A stretch of DNA of 64,000 bases from Sporocytophaga sp. (GTDB lineage Bacteria > Bacteroidota > Bacteroidia > Cytophagales > Cytophagaceae). The notes under the pieces were generated by a model that saw only the letters and a program-made list of their open reading frames with translations, searched no databases and was not told where the DNA came from. The stretch is from the NCBI RefSeq assembly GCF_017745095.1, contig NZ_JAGHZZ010000060.1, positions 52,359 to 116,358 of the forward strand, in the 5' to 3' direction. Shown one piece after another: positions 7,929 to 16,709 of the stretch; position 1 is the first letter of the stretch, and each line of letters starts with the position of its first letter. The translations under genes and the position numbers were made by a program.

Positions 7929-9425
7929 TCAATTCTTCACAAATCTTGAAATATAAAGTACCCCACCTTCTTTTAAGATCATCACCGAATAAATTCCCTC
8001 TCTTAAACTAGTGATATCTATCGACTCTTCATTTGTAGGGAAGCTACCATTGAGAACTTCTCTTCCTTCGTTGTTATAAATTTTATAATAAGTATTCAGA
8101 ACACCTTCGATTGAAATTTTAATTCTGTCTTTTGCCGGATTCGGCGACAGGCTTACAGCCCTCCCTAACATATTTGGATAAAGGCCTAATACTAAGTCGA
8201 GAGGTTTACCCTTTTCGATTGTTCCTTTTTTATAATAAACTAATTGACGGCTATCTTTAGATAATATATCTCCAGATAAATTATAGTATGGTCCACCCAA
8301 CCCCTGTGCGTACTCTCTATAGTAATCCATAGATGGAATTATATACATTTCTTGGTAGCAGGAATCACCTACTACCTTCCTAGAATAGCTACCGTCATTA
8401 ACGCGTTTTATCATAACAGAAGGATCTCCCAAACGTAAAAACTGGGAATTATAAGATGCTTCAAAATCATCCTCATTTTTCTTTAAGGGTATTTGATTGA
8501 TGCCATTTAGATCCGGGGTTAATGCAACTTTAATTAAAATTGTATCTAAATGTACAGTAAAGATTTCTTCCCCTCCATAAATACTTCCTTTAGTTTTATT
8601 CTCCAAAACCTCCATTTGATAAACTATTGAATCATTGCTGAAAGATTTCTCCAGGATAATCTGACGAATTTTATTCTCTACTATTTCCCCTGCATATATG
8701 GAATATTCTTCAATGTGAAACTCATCATCAACTTCAAAATCATAGATCTCTTTTTCAGTTATATTTTTAACACCTATGTTAAATTGATCCACTCCTGCAA
8801 GCAGCAAGGAATTGGTATCTTCAGGGAAATGGAGTATATCATATGTTTTAACGAATCCATATTTTTTACTGATCTTCCATTCCCTACCATTGAAGGGATG
8901 GCTTAATGGGCTGTTGTCTTCATTTTTATTCAAAGAAACAGTTATAGTCAAAACAGAGTCTGTTACCTGATCTTCATATATATTAAAAGTTTCCAATCCT
9001 TTACCGATCACGGTAGCTAAAAAATGATTCTGTTCGGTTTGGAAAAAGATCCAGGAGTCATTTACGTTTGCATATTTTTTGAATATAAGGGAATCATCAT
9101 TGGAGTTAATAAAGATCTCTTGCTGATCTTTAGTCATAATTATGTTTTTCCCTGTCCATGCATAACCTCTGTTTGATATTATACATTCAGGTTCTCCTAA
9201 ATCTGTACGCTTAAAAATCCTGAAATTATCATAAAGAGTATCTTCATTAACTAACCTAGTACTTTCTATACTAACAGGGATAAAGCTACCTGTAATCCCC
9301 CAGTCCATTTTCTGAAAGTTCTCCGGGGACTTAAAATACGTTGTGCCATCAGAGTGAATAGTCTTAAACTGAGCATATGAGTTTAAAGACAAAATTAAAA
9401 AAAACAATGGTAAAAATTTTCTCAT
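7929..9425 (-). CDS. Secreted protein with T9SS type A sorting domain (paralogue 1)
   Basis: About 498 residues. The start at 9425 gives a clean signal peptide (MRKFLPLFFLILSLNSYA-Q); an ATG at 9479 would put 18 polar residues ahead of it. The C-terminal 75 residues form a T9SS type A sorting domain: LSPNPAKDRIKIS, YKIYNNEGREVLNG, IDITSLREGIYSV and a final FVKN. I do not recognise the central domain. It has many aromatic residues and conserved blocks such as NDSWIFFQTEQNHFLATV and HPFNGREWKISKKYGFVKTYD. The next gene upstream (9724-11235) is a clear paralogue in the same orientation. It is likely exported through the type IX system and kept at or released from the surface. Confidence 0.8.
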   Translation of the reverse strand: MRKFLPLFFLILSLNSYAQFKTIHSDGTTYFKSPENFQKMDWGITGSFIPVSIESTRLVNEDTLYDNFRIFKRTDLGEPECIISNRGYAWTGKNIIMTKDQQEIFINSNDDSLIFKKYANVNDSWIFFQTEQNHFLATVIGKGLETFNIYEDQVTDSVLTITVSLNKNEDNSPLSHPFNGREWKISKKYGFVKTYDILHFPEDTNSLLLAGVDQFNIGVKNITEKEIYDFEVDDEFHIEEYSIYAGEIVENKIRQIILEKSFSNDSIVYQMEVLENKTKGSIYGGEEIFTVHLDTILIKVALTPDLNGINQIPLKKNEDDFEASYNSQFLRLGDPSVMIKRVNDGSYSRKVVGDSCYQEMYIIPSMDYYREYAQGLGGPYYNLSGDILSKDSRQLVYYKKGTIEKGKPLDLVLGLYPNMLGRAVSLSPNPAKDRIKISIEGVLNTYYKIYNNEGREVLNGSFPTNEESIDITSLREGIYSVMILKEGGVLYISRFVKN

Positions 9426-9670
9426 AAAGTATTTATTAAAAATGAATGTGTAACTATTCAACTTGGGCGCCAAAAACATTAAAGATCCATAAACACTGCT
9501 CCTTCATGATATTAAATACATTTTGAGCCCACATAAATTAGACGTCATATTTACTAAATGTTCCCACTCTTAATACTTACTATTATAGTATATTACTTAA
9601 GCATTAAAAATTTTTACAAATTTTGCCCCCTCTATAGGGAAATAAAAGAATAGATAAAAAGTTTAAAACA

Positions 9671-9705
9671 AAATGGCCCTGAATAAAATCTACTCAGAGC
9701 CATTT
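9671..9705 (-). terminator. Terminator hairpin after T9SS cargo paralogue 2
   Basis: A 12-bp stem with one mismatch (9671-9682 with 9694-9705), followed on the minus strand by a T-rich run. It lies 18 bases past the stop of the upstream paralogue. Confidence 0.65.
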
Positions 9706-9723
9706 AAAAAAGTTAATTAAAAA

Positions 9724-11235
9724 CTAATTCTTCACAAATCTTGATGTATATATAACTCCTTCTTCTTTCATTATCATTAATGAATAGATCCCAGCTTTGA
9801 GGTTGTTCACATCAATGCTTTCTTCTGTACTCAAAAAGTTGCCGTTCAGCATTTCTCTTCCTTCAATGTTATAAATCTTATAACTTGTATTCAGAATCCC
9901 TTCGCTCGAAACTTTAATCCTGTCTGTAGTTGGGTTTGGAGAGAGGCTAATGGCCACGTTAAGCTTATTGGCATAAATTCCTAATACAAGGTTGTATGGA
10001 GTGCCCCATTCTTTAGATCCTTTTTTATAATATACCAATTGTAGTCCCTCTGTGGTAGGAAATAGGTAATTATCAATATAAGCTGAATAATAAGGGCCTC
10101 CTAAGCCTTCTATAAACAGAACATCCCTAGGGCTTCCATCAATCACTGCTTCATAACAAGTATCACTTGCTGGAGAATAAAAACTCAGATCATCCAATGA
10201 CTTTGCCATAAGGGTGGTACTTTTATGTATATACTGATAGGTATACGCCGCAGCATTTCCCGGTAAAGGCTTACAAGGCAATTCATTTAAGTGTTCATAA
10301 CTTGATTGAAAATAAAATTTCCACATAACAGTATCTACACTTGCAGAAAATGTTTCTCCTTGCTGAGTTCTTTGAGATACGTTATCGCTGATTTCAACAT
10401 TATAAATAACGTTATCACTATTTAAACTTTTAGACAGAATCCGCTGAACCACCTTTCGTTCCTTATAATAATAGCCCTCTATATAATCACGGACATGCAT
10501 TATATCTCCCTCTTCAAAATTAAAAACATCTGCTACGGTTAAATTCTTAACTCCTACATTTTCAAACCCAGCAAGTGTTAGAGTATTTGTATCAAGCGGA
10601 AAATTCAACAAATCATATGCTTTGATAAAGCCATAACTTTTACTGACTTTCCATTCCTTCCCATTAAAAGGATGCTCCAGCGAACTGTTATCAGAATTCT
10701 TTTTAAATGAAATTGAAATAGACATTACAGAATCGGTTACAGACGTCCCATAAATACTGAAGGTTTCTGGCTCCTTTTTGGTAACAGTAGCGACAAAATG
10801 GTTCTCATCTGAATTATAAAATATCCACGTATCATTCACATTTGCATATTTTCTAAATACTAAAGAATCATCATGTATATTGATATAAACTTCTTTCTGA
10901 CCTTCGGTCATTAGAATTTTTTTTCCTGTCCATGCCCATCCTTTATTGGTCAGATAACAAGGATCGCCATATTCTGAATTGTTCTTGTTTCGCCTGAAGA
11001 CATTGTAGTTATAATAAATTGTATCTGTTGCAACAACTTCTTTTCGTTCTATTGAGACAGGAATAAAATCTCCTGAAGGTCCGTACATTCCAAGCTTGCT
11101 TTGAGCTATGTCCTGGGACTTGTACTCATAAAAGCTTCTCTTATAAGGATAAAGGGTTTTAAACTGTGCCACTGAGCTTAAAGAACTGAATCCTAGAACA
11201 ATGAGAAACAAAAATTTTGTAGTTATTTTATTCAT
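9724..11235 (-). CDS. Secreted protein with T9SS type A sorting domain (paralogue 2)
   Basis: A 503-residue paralogue of the gene at 7929-9425, with the same layout: a signal peptide ending SSVA-Q, then FKTLYPY, IPVSIERKEVV, NDTWIFYNSDENHFVATV, HPFNGKEWKVSKSYGFIKAYD, and a C-terminal sorting domain LSPNPTTDRIKVS, YKIYNIEGREMLNG, LKAGIYSLMI ending FVKN. The two proteins align over almost their whole length with scattered indels, so this is a tandem duplication of an unknown T9SS cargo family. A terminator separates them, so each probably has its own promoter. A CAAAAGTA on the plus strand at 11369-11376 reads TACTTTTG on the minus strand, a possible -7 element, but no matching -33 was found. 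Confidence 0.8.
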   Translation of the reverse strand: MNKITTKFLFLIVLGFSSLSSVAQFKTLYPYKRSFYEYKSQDIAQSKLGMYGPSGDFIPVSIERKEVVATDTIYYNYNVFRRNKNNSEYGDPCYLTNKGWAWTGKKILMTEGQKEVYINIHDDSLVFRKYANVNDTWIFYNSDENHFVATVTKKEPETFSIYGTSVTDSVMSISISFKKNSDNSSLEHPFNGKEWKVSKSYGFIKAYDLLNFPLDTNTLTLAGFENVGVKNLTVADVFNFEEGDIMHVRDYIEGYYYKERKVVQRILSKSLNSDNVIYNVEISDNVSQRTQQGETFSASVDTVMWKFYFQSSYEHLNELPCKPLPGNAAAYTYQYIHKSTTLMAKSLDDLSFYSPASDTCYEAVIDGSPRDVLFIEGLGGPYYSAYIDNYLFPTTEGLQLVYYKKGSKEWGTPYNLVLGIYANKLNVAISLSPNPTTDRIKVSSEGILNTSYKIYNIEGREMLNGNFLSTEESIDVNNLKAGIYSLMIMKEEGVIYTSRFVKN

Positions 11236-11520
11236 ATAAAAAGTTATGATTAAGATTAATAATTGAGGATTTCCTTTTTATCCAATCCTATAATTAGACT
11301 TTAAAAATTAATATTCGTTCCCTTAAATTCAATACAACAATAAAGAATCTTTTTCTCCGAAAAGCTACCAAAAGTACATACCATTGAAAATCAAAAATTT
11401 ATATAAAACAAAATAATCCCATTATTTCCGGCAGAAAAAAAACTTTATTATTTCTTAAACAATTTTACTCCTATTTAACTTAAGGTTCTCAGTTTTCATA
11501 AACCATCTAAACTTATAACT

Positions 11521-11667
11521 ATGGGAAAAGGAGATAAAAAATCTAAAAAAGGAAAGCTCTTTAAAGGAAGCTTTGGAAACTCAAGAAGACGCAAAACGGA
11601 GAACGTTATTACTTCACCACCCGCAGCTGCGCCAGCTAGTAGTTCGAAAAAAAAGTCAACTAAATAA
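11521..11667 (+). CDS. Small ribosomal protein THX family (30S subunit)
   Basis: A 48-residue, very basic ORF that starts MGKGDKKSKKGKLFKGSFG and continues NSRRRKTENV before a low-complexity tail of Pro, Ala, Ser and Lys. The MGKGDKKTxxGK...GSYGxxR pattern is the signature of bacterial THX, a short peptide that sits in the head of the small ribosomal subunit. It lies alone in the gap between two divergent genes and has its own terminator at 11679-11705. It is easily missed because of its size, and a longer open frame on the other strand (11496-11708) covers it. Confidence 0.88.
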   Translation: MGKGDKKSKKGKLFKGSFGNSRRRKTENVITSPPAAAPASSSKKKSTK

Positions 11668-11678
11668 TTCCATTTTGA

Positions 11679-11705
11679 AAAAAGCATACTGCCTGTGTGC
11701 TTTTT
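11679..11705 (+). terminator. Terminator of the THX gene
   Basis: An 11-bp stem (11679-11689 with 11695-11705, one G-T pair) whose 3' arm ends in a T run, 11 bases after the THX stop codon. Confidence 0.7.
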
Positions 11706-11842
11706 CACCTTTTTTATTCCATTTTTTGATTTTAAAACTATAAATATTAATAATTAACTCATCTAACTACTTATTTTCCCCGTTAAAGCTTGGACCTGAC
11801 ATAGGTTTTTCCTTTATTTCCACAAACAAGTATTAAAATTCT

Positions 11843-13384
11843 ATGAAAAGACTTTCATTCTTACTTTTTTTCATTATTTGTTTCAATACAACAAAACATG
11901 CTTATTGTCAAGGCACAAGCCTTAGTCAGCCGATCAATTCACCACTGGGAGAAGAATTAAACCCCAGCGTTAGCGCAGACGGCAAGACATTACTATTCCT
12001 ATCTAACTATGGTGAGGAAAAATCATATCCAGTTGTAAGCTATCTTAAATCAGGGGTCTGGACAAGACCAGATGAGGTAACTGCTCTTAATACCCCTTCT
12101 ACTAAGCTTAATAACAACCTTGGATATAATTTAAGCCCTATGGGGAATGAAATATTCTTTTCCAGCAACAGATATGGTGGCATAGGAAGCAATGATCTCT
12201 GGATGGTTGAAAAAACGCCAACTGGATGGTCTACTCCCAAGAACCCAGGAAAGCCTTTAAATTCAGCGCAAGGAGAAGCTGATCCCAGTTTATCTCCCGA
12301 TGGGAAACAACTGTATTTTGTAAAATGGACAGACAAGAAATCATCTGCTGGACTGCCCTGTGGTAAGATAACTGTTTCTCAACGTACTAGCAAAGAAGGC
12401 TTCAGAGAACCTGTAGACCTTCCTGCTCCCGTTAACTCAGGCTGTGAATGCTCTCCAAGAATACTTTCAGATGGAAAAACATTAATCTTTTCTTCCGAAA
12501 GAGCAGGAGGAAAAGGAGGATTTGACTTTTACAGGACTCAACGTAAAGACGACGGGAGCTGGACAACACCCATTCCACTCACCTATATTAACACTAAAGC
12601 AGATGAGGTTTATGCAGCCATCCCTGCTAATGCCGAAATGATCTATTATACTGCTGTCAACGGCAAATCAAAAGATATCTATAGAAGCAAGCTTTCCCCA
12701 GAGTTTCAACCAGACAGAGTATTTCTTCTTGCAGGAAAGATAAAAGAAGAAACAGGAAAAACTGTTGCCGGCAAAATTATAGTAACAGAACTTCCTTCCA
12801 AAAAACTTATTTCAGTTATAAATCTGAAACAAGACGAGCCTTATCTGATCATACTGCCAAAAGGAAAAACATTTGATGTCACTGCTTATGGCAGCACCAA
12901 AGGCTGGTTCTACAATGGCAACCAAATTCCGCTTGATACGCTTACAAAATCTGTATACAAAGAACAGGATTTCAAACTACCGGCAGTAAAACTTAATACG
13001 GCTATTGATCTTTCCCATATCCAGTTTGAAGGAAGTTCTTTATCTCCATCCTCTTCTATGGATCTTGACAAACTTGTAAAATGGCTTCAGGAAAATCCAA
13101 CTGCAGCAATTGAAATAGGGACTTCTATTCCAGAAGTAAAATCAGATACTATTCAAACTCCTGAACTCACAGAAGTCAAGGAAGAAACTGTAACTCTAGA
13201 CACAACACAATATATTCGCAAAATTTATCACAATGATGTTACACAGAAACACGCTGATGCTATAGCATCTTATCTCACTCAAAAAGGCGCTGCAAGTACA
13301 AGGATAAAACCAGTAGGTTATGGAGACAAGAAAAAATCTAATGACAGTGGCAACAAGGTAGAAATTACGATATTGAAAGAATAA
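11843..13384 (+). CDS. Exported beta-propeller (PD40-like) protein with worn OmpA-like C-terminus
   Basis: A 513-residue protein. It has a signal peptide (ending HAYCQ) and then PD40/WD40-like blades with the repeated pattern SxDGKTLxFxSNRxGGxGxxDLW (for example NPSVSADGKTLLFLSN, NEIFFSSNRYGGIGSNDLW, LSPDGKQLYF, SDGKTLIFSSERAGGKGGFDFY). A short regulatory-like beta domain follows (about 295-375), then an OmpA-like segment (IQFEGSSLSPSSSMDLDKLVKWLQENP). The layout resembles PorE (33963-36002) without its TPR region. The OmpA part lacks the usual GHTDxxG and NRRVE residues (it has IEIGTS and NKVEI), so peptidoglycan binding is doubtful. Envelope localisation is likely; the exact role is unknown. 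Confidence 0.75.
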   Translation: MKRLSFLLFFIICFNTTKHAYCQGTSLSQPINSPLGEELNPSVSADGKTLLFLSNYGEEKSYPVVSYLKSGVWTRPDEVTALNTPSTKLNNNLGYNLSPMGNEIFFSSNRYGGIGSNDLWMVEKTPTGWSTPKNPGKPLNSAQGEADPSLSPDGKQLYFVKWTDKKSSAGLPCGKITVSQRTSKEGFREPVDLPAPVNSGCECSPRILSDGKTLIFSSERAGGKGGFDFYRTQRKDDGSWTTPIPLTYINTKADEVYAAIPANAEMIYYTAVNGKSKDIYRSKLSPEFQPDRVFLLAGKIKEETGKTVAGKIIVTELPSKKLISVINLKQDEPYLIILPKGKTFDVTAYGSTKGWFYNGNQIPLDTLTKSVYKEQDFKLPAVKLNTAIDLSHIQFEGSSLSPSSSMDLDKLVKWLQENPTAAIEIGTSIPEVKSDTIQTPELTEVKEETVTLDTTQYIRKIYHNDVTQKHADAIASYLTQKGAASTRIKPVGYGDKKKSNDSGNKVEITILKE

Positions 13385-13411
13385 AAAATCAAGGATAATA
13401 ATACCAATTAA

Positions 13412-13448
13412 AAAAACTCATTGATATCTACTTTATCAATGAGTTTTT
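13412..13448 (+). terminator. Terminator hairpin
   Basis: A perfect 15-bp stem (13412-13426 with 13434-13448) with a 7-base loop and a T run inside the 3' arm, 27 bases after the stop of the beta-propeller gene. Confidence 0.85.
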
Positions 13449-13545
13449 CAATTATTTACATTACTGAATTAAGATAAGTATATTGGAGTACGCTAAGGAG
13501 TTTCAACTATATATATTTCATTACTGAATATTCATTCTTTTGGAT

Positions 13546-14082
13546 TCAGTTATTTCTTAATGAAAATACGAATGAAGTACGCTTATCCGGCGCGACACCT
13601 AATTCAATAATATTTTTTTTGTTAAATGATCTTTCTTCCAGAATAGATTCTCCTAACATTTCGTAATAAAATTTCTCCTCAAAAACGTGAGGTAAGAAGC
13701 CAGCCATTCCTAAAAGAATCATCTTGTTTACCTCATTTCGCCCAACTACCAGCTTTTTTTCTTCAAGCAAACTAAACACCTCTATGATTACACGAGGATT
13801 TAAAGTAAGACAGACCTCGGTAAAATCAAGAAAAATTGTATGATCAAAATTTTTCATATAAGCTTTAAGGAAAGCATTATGTACCTTTTCAGGAAATGTA
13901 TCTCCGAACTGCACATAGCTCCCGGAGCACAGACACTGAGCAGCAAGGCGTCCTTCCTCTGTTTTTGAAAATACAAATATTTCCGAAGCAACTGGCTTTA
14001 ACAACCTGATAATTGATTCAAGCTGTTCAAAAGAGAGTTTTAGGTCATTCCAGAAAACCATTACTAATTCTTTTCTTTCCAT
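13546..14082 (-). CDS. DUF2064-like (GT-A fold) protein
   Basis: 178 residues from the ATG at 14082; an ATG at 14112 would add ten residues before the first strand. The spacing of elements matches DUF2064 (the selenodomain-associated transferase 1 group): an opening strand ELVMVFWND, QFGDTFPEKVHNAFLKAY where the family has GGDLGERMxxAF, HTIFLDFTEVCLTLNPRVIIEVFSLLEEKKLVVGR at the place of the metal-site DCP...L loop, and a later MILLGMAGFLPHVFEE. The conserved acidic metal-binding residues seem altered, so activity is uncertain. It is a single gene whose neighbours offer no functional hint. The family call rests on pattern only. Confidence 0.5.
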   Translation of the reverse strand: MERKELVMVFWNDLKLSFEQLESIIRLLKPVASEIFVFSKTEEGRLAAQCLCSGSYVQFGDTFPEKVHNAFLKAYMKNFDHTIFLDFTEVCLTLNPRVIIEVFSLLEEKKLVVGRNEVNKMILLGMAGFLPHVFEEKFYYEMLGESILEERSFNKKNIIELGVAPDKRTSFVFSLRNN

Positions 14083-14467
14083 AGAGCTTGAAATTTGAAA
14101 GTCTATAAACAAATTTTATTAAGGTTGAATAAATAAGCTGACCGAATGACCACTTAGTTTTCACTATGCTCATACCGATCTATCATCCAATCAACAGACA
14201 TAGACATTTTATGTACATGTACATAGTTATAGCCCAGGTCTAGCCAATAAGGATTCCTCTAGCTTAAATGCAATTTATTCTTTGATGAAAATAATCTTAA
14301 ACTTGGGCGGTAAATGTTTGATTTTAACATCATAAAAATAAAATTGTTTCTGAGCTAACCTAGGGATTTTATCCACAAAAATTCAACAATTACTGAACTA
14401 TTTTCACCCTATCAATAAGCAAACTAATTGGAATGCACATGTTGTTTTGATGATGTAACATAGGGGA
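14083..14467. other. Intergenic region between divergent genes
   Basis: 385 bases with no coding-like frame on either strand. The one clear structure is the 16-bp palindrome at 14210-14225. The rest is AT-rich sequence that should hold the promoters of both flanking genes, but I could not place a convincing -33/-7 pair. Confidence 0.6.
14210..14225. promoter_or_regulatory. 16-bp perfect palindrome, possible operator
   Basis: TATGTACATGTACATA is its own reverse complement. It lies 242 bases upstream of the hibernation-factor gene and 127 upstream of the DUF2064-like gene, in an otherwise featureless gap. A dimeric regulator site is one reading; no regulator gene is adjacent. Confidence 0.3.
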
Positions 14468-15634
14468 ATGATGATGGATATGGATATGGATAGATTAACA
14501 AGGGAAGATTTCGAAAGACTTGCAGGTATTAAAAGCCAAAACTGTATTTCTATATTTATACCAACCCACAATAAAGGGATGGAAGTAAATGAAGGCCTTG
14601 ACTGGCTGCAGTTTAAGAACCAATTGACAGAGGTTAGAGATAAGCTTCTGAAAAAGAATTATCAGGAAAAGTATGTTACAGAATTATTGGCTCCGGCTTT
14701 TAATCTTTTGAATGATACCGGTTTTTGGCATCTTCAAGATAAGGGGCTGGCAGTATTTATGAATGATGAAAATCTTAGCTACTACCGTTTGCCAGTTTCT
14801 TTTGAAGCTGAAAACTATGTGGGCAATGCATTTGTACTTGATCCTTTATTTATCTTTTTCAGAGAAGAAGGAAAATTTTACACATTGGCTTTAAGTCAGA
14901 AAAAAGTAAAATTATTCAGGAATAGCAGGTATCACTTCGAGGAAATCTCCCTCCCTTCTTCAGTTCCACAAAACACAGACGAAATATTATCCCAGTATGA
15001 ATTCACCAAAAGAACCATACAGGGCAAAAACATGGGAGGCGGAACTATTTACCATTCTCATACAGATAGCTTTTACAACGATCAATATACTCTTGAATTT
15101 TTTAGACAGGTTAACACTGGTGTCAACGAAGCTTTAAGGGATGAAGAGAAATTACCATTAGTCCTATTTGCTGTTGATAATATGCATTCAGTTTATCAGA
15201 AGGCAAATTCTTATCCTAACCTTTTCAAAGAAGGTGTGAATGGGAACCCAGATCATCTTCTTGATGAAGAGATATTTGAAAAATCTTTGCAGGTGATGAG
15301 ATCTGAAATGCTCAAACCACTTAAAAAGAAAATTGATACCTATAATGCTTTTGCAGGCACTGGCAAAACATCTTATGCAATTGATGAAATTGTTAGAGAA
15401 GCTCAGGCCGGAAGAATAGATACCTTGTTTATTGAAAAAAATAACCATTTATGGGGAACCTTTAATGAACAATCAAAGGAAACCAAAATGGGAAAAGCTT
15501 CTGACAAAGACAGTACTTCATTAACCACTAAAGCTGCCGCATTTACTATTGAGAATGGTGGCTTTGTATATGAAGTAAGTCCGGAAGAAATGCCGGAAGC
15601 CGGTCAACCTATGGTGGCTGTATTCAGATTTTGA
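14468..15634 (+). CDS. Archaeal-eRF1-like (baeRF/Balon-type) ribosome hibernation factor family protein
   Basis: A 388-residue protein matching the bacterial eRF1-like families. The N-terminal domain has ISIFIPTH, then DTGFWHLQDKGLAVFMNDE, YYRLPVSFE, FFREEGKFYTLALSQKKVKLF and RYHFEEISLP, the characteristic run of baeRF family 3. The C-terminal part has TSYAIDEIVREAQAGRIDTLFIEKN, like the L7Ae-type third domain of eRF1. Balon, a member of this group from Psychrobacter, binds the ribosomal A site during stress and starvation. The peptide-release GGQ motif of true eRF1 is not visible; MGGGTIYHSH lies in the middle. Several in-frame ATGs open the gene; a GGGG just ahead favours the second or third. 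A terminator follows. Confidence 0.72.
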   Translation: MMMDMDMDRLTREDFERLAGIKSQNCISIFIPTHNKGMEVNEGLDWLQFKNQLTEVRDKLLKKNYQEKYVTELLAPAFNLLNDTGFWHLQDKGLAVFMNDENLSYYRLPVSFEAENYVGNAFVLDPLFIFFREEGKFYTLALSQKKVKLFRNSRYHFEEISLPSSVPQNTDEILSQYEFTKRTIQGKNMGGGTIYHSHTDSFYNDQYTLEFFRQVNTGVNEALRDEEKLPLVLFAVDNMHSVYQKANSYPNLFKEGVNGNPDHLLDEEIFEKSLQVMRSEMLKPLKKKIDTYNAFAGTGKTSYAIDEIVREAQAGRIDTLFIEKNNHLWGTFNEQSKETKMGKASDKDSTSLTTKAAAFTIENGGFVYEVSPEEMPEAGQPMVAVFRF

Positions 15635-15647
15635 TTCTTTCCAAATG

Positions 15648-15688
15648 ATAGCTGGTCTTTCCTACATGAAAGGACCAGCTATTTTTTT
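15648..15688. terminator. Terminator hairpin, likely bidirectional
   Basis: The stem ATAGCTGGTC...GACCAGCTAT (15648-15657 with 15673-15682), extended inward with one bulge, is followed by seven T. The stop codon of the convergent membrane-protein gene lies inside the 3' arm. Confidence 0.8.
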
Positions 15689-16089
15689 AATGCGTATGCA
15701 AGATATGTACCAGCCATCAACAGAGAATATTCTATAGACGAAAAATGCTCTTGCACGAATGAAAAATAAAAATCAGTGGTCTTGAATAAATTTGAAGGTA
15801 GTACAACTGAGCAATAGGTATACATGGCTACTAAATAGCTAACAATTGCCAATAAACAGGATAAAAAAGCAATAAAAATGATAGAACCACTTCCTTTGAA
15901 ATGATAAACCATTACGAACGAAATAACTCCAAGCATCATTGTGCAGGGTTTAAGTGTATAAAAGATTAGCATTTCCCAGCAAAAAATAAAAGTAAGGAAT
16001 AACACTACCCAGGAAAAAATGAACTTAATCCGGATATTTTTTTTTATGCTTCCTGAATGAGCATCTGATAAAGAAAGAGGAAGAGACAT
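15679..16089 (-). CDS. Small integral membrane protein, unknown function
   Basis: A 136-residue protein with three or four hydrophobic helices (about 24-43, 47-62, 67-90 and 118-133) joined by short loops, and a polar N-terminus of 20 residues. I recognise no family motif. It is convergent with the hibernation-factor gene, and its stop codon sits inside the shared terminator. The next gene upstream is divergent, so this is a single-gene unit. Size and hydropathy suggest an inner-membrane protein; nothing more can be said. Confidence 0.6.
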   Translation of the reverse strand: MSLPLSLSDAHSGSIKKNIRIKFIFSWVVLFLTFIFCWEMLIFYTLKPCTMMLGVISFVMVYHFKGSGSIIFIAFLSCLLAIVSYLVAMYTYCSVVLPSNLFKTTDFYFSFVQEHFSSIEYSLLMAGTYLAYALKK

Positions 16090-16185
16090 AGCGCGGATAG
16101 TTTAACCAATTGTTATTAATCCAAAACTAGTACCTCAAAATAATTCAGTGGTTATTTGCCTGTTAAAAAATTATTAATTCAATAA

Positions 16186-16659
16186 ATGATTCAGAATCAA
16201 AATTTAACGGAAGCTCCCAATCTCGCCTGGGTAGAAAAAATATCCAATTTTCTTGATAGTAAATTCAGAATACCCGGAACTAAATTAAAATTTGGCTGGG
16301 ATCCTTTGATTGGCCTCATTCCCGGAATTGGTGACTTTACAGGCTTTATCATATCTGCAATACTAATGTTGTACATGACAAGATATGGAGCCAGCAGAAA
16401 AGTAGTTATTGTCATGAGCCTTAATATACTTCTGGATGCCATGATTGGCACTGTCCCAATAGTAGGCTCTTTATTTGATTTCGGATTTAAGGCAAACAAA
16501 AGAAATATTGAATTGCTGAAAGAGCATTATTACGAAGGTAAACACCAGGGAAATGGAAATGGGATCATCCTGACAATTATGTTTGCTTTAATTTCTCTCT
16601 TTGCGTTGCTGATATTTTCGATATTTAAATTAATAACTTTCATCATTCATATTTTCTAA
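16186..16659 (+). CDS. DUF4112 family membrane protein
   Basis: A 157-residue protein with the full DUF4112 pattern: LDSKFRIPGTKLKFGWDPLIGLIPGIGD near the start, a membrane helix, then NILLDAMIGTVPIVGSLFDFGFKANKRN. The paired G-hydrophobic-PG loops (LIPGIGD and TVPIVGSLFD) and the conserved FKAN are the family signature. The C-terminus adds a further strongly hydrophobic helix (about 128-157). The function of the family is not known. It lies 50 bases ahead of an M48-like protease gene on the same strand and may share its transcript. Confidence 0.85.
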   Translation: MIQNQNLTEAPNLAWVEKISNFLDSKFRIPGTKLKFGWDPLIGLIPGIGDFTGFIISAILMLYMTRYGASRKVVIVMSLNILLDAMIGTVPIVGSLFDFGFKANKRNIELLKEHYYEGKHQGNGNGIILTIMFALISLFALLIFSIFKLITFIIHIF

Positions 16660-16709
16660 AACATAAAAAAATTCCGAACGATTTCATCTTAGATGTTTGT
16701 TTAAGAATC

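Noticed and set aside
11496..11708. Minus-strand frame of 70 codons over the THX gene
   Set aside because: It is antisense to the THX gene, which has a recognisable family start and its own terminator; the minus frame shows no motif.
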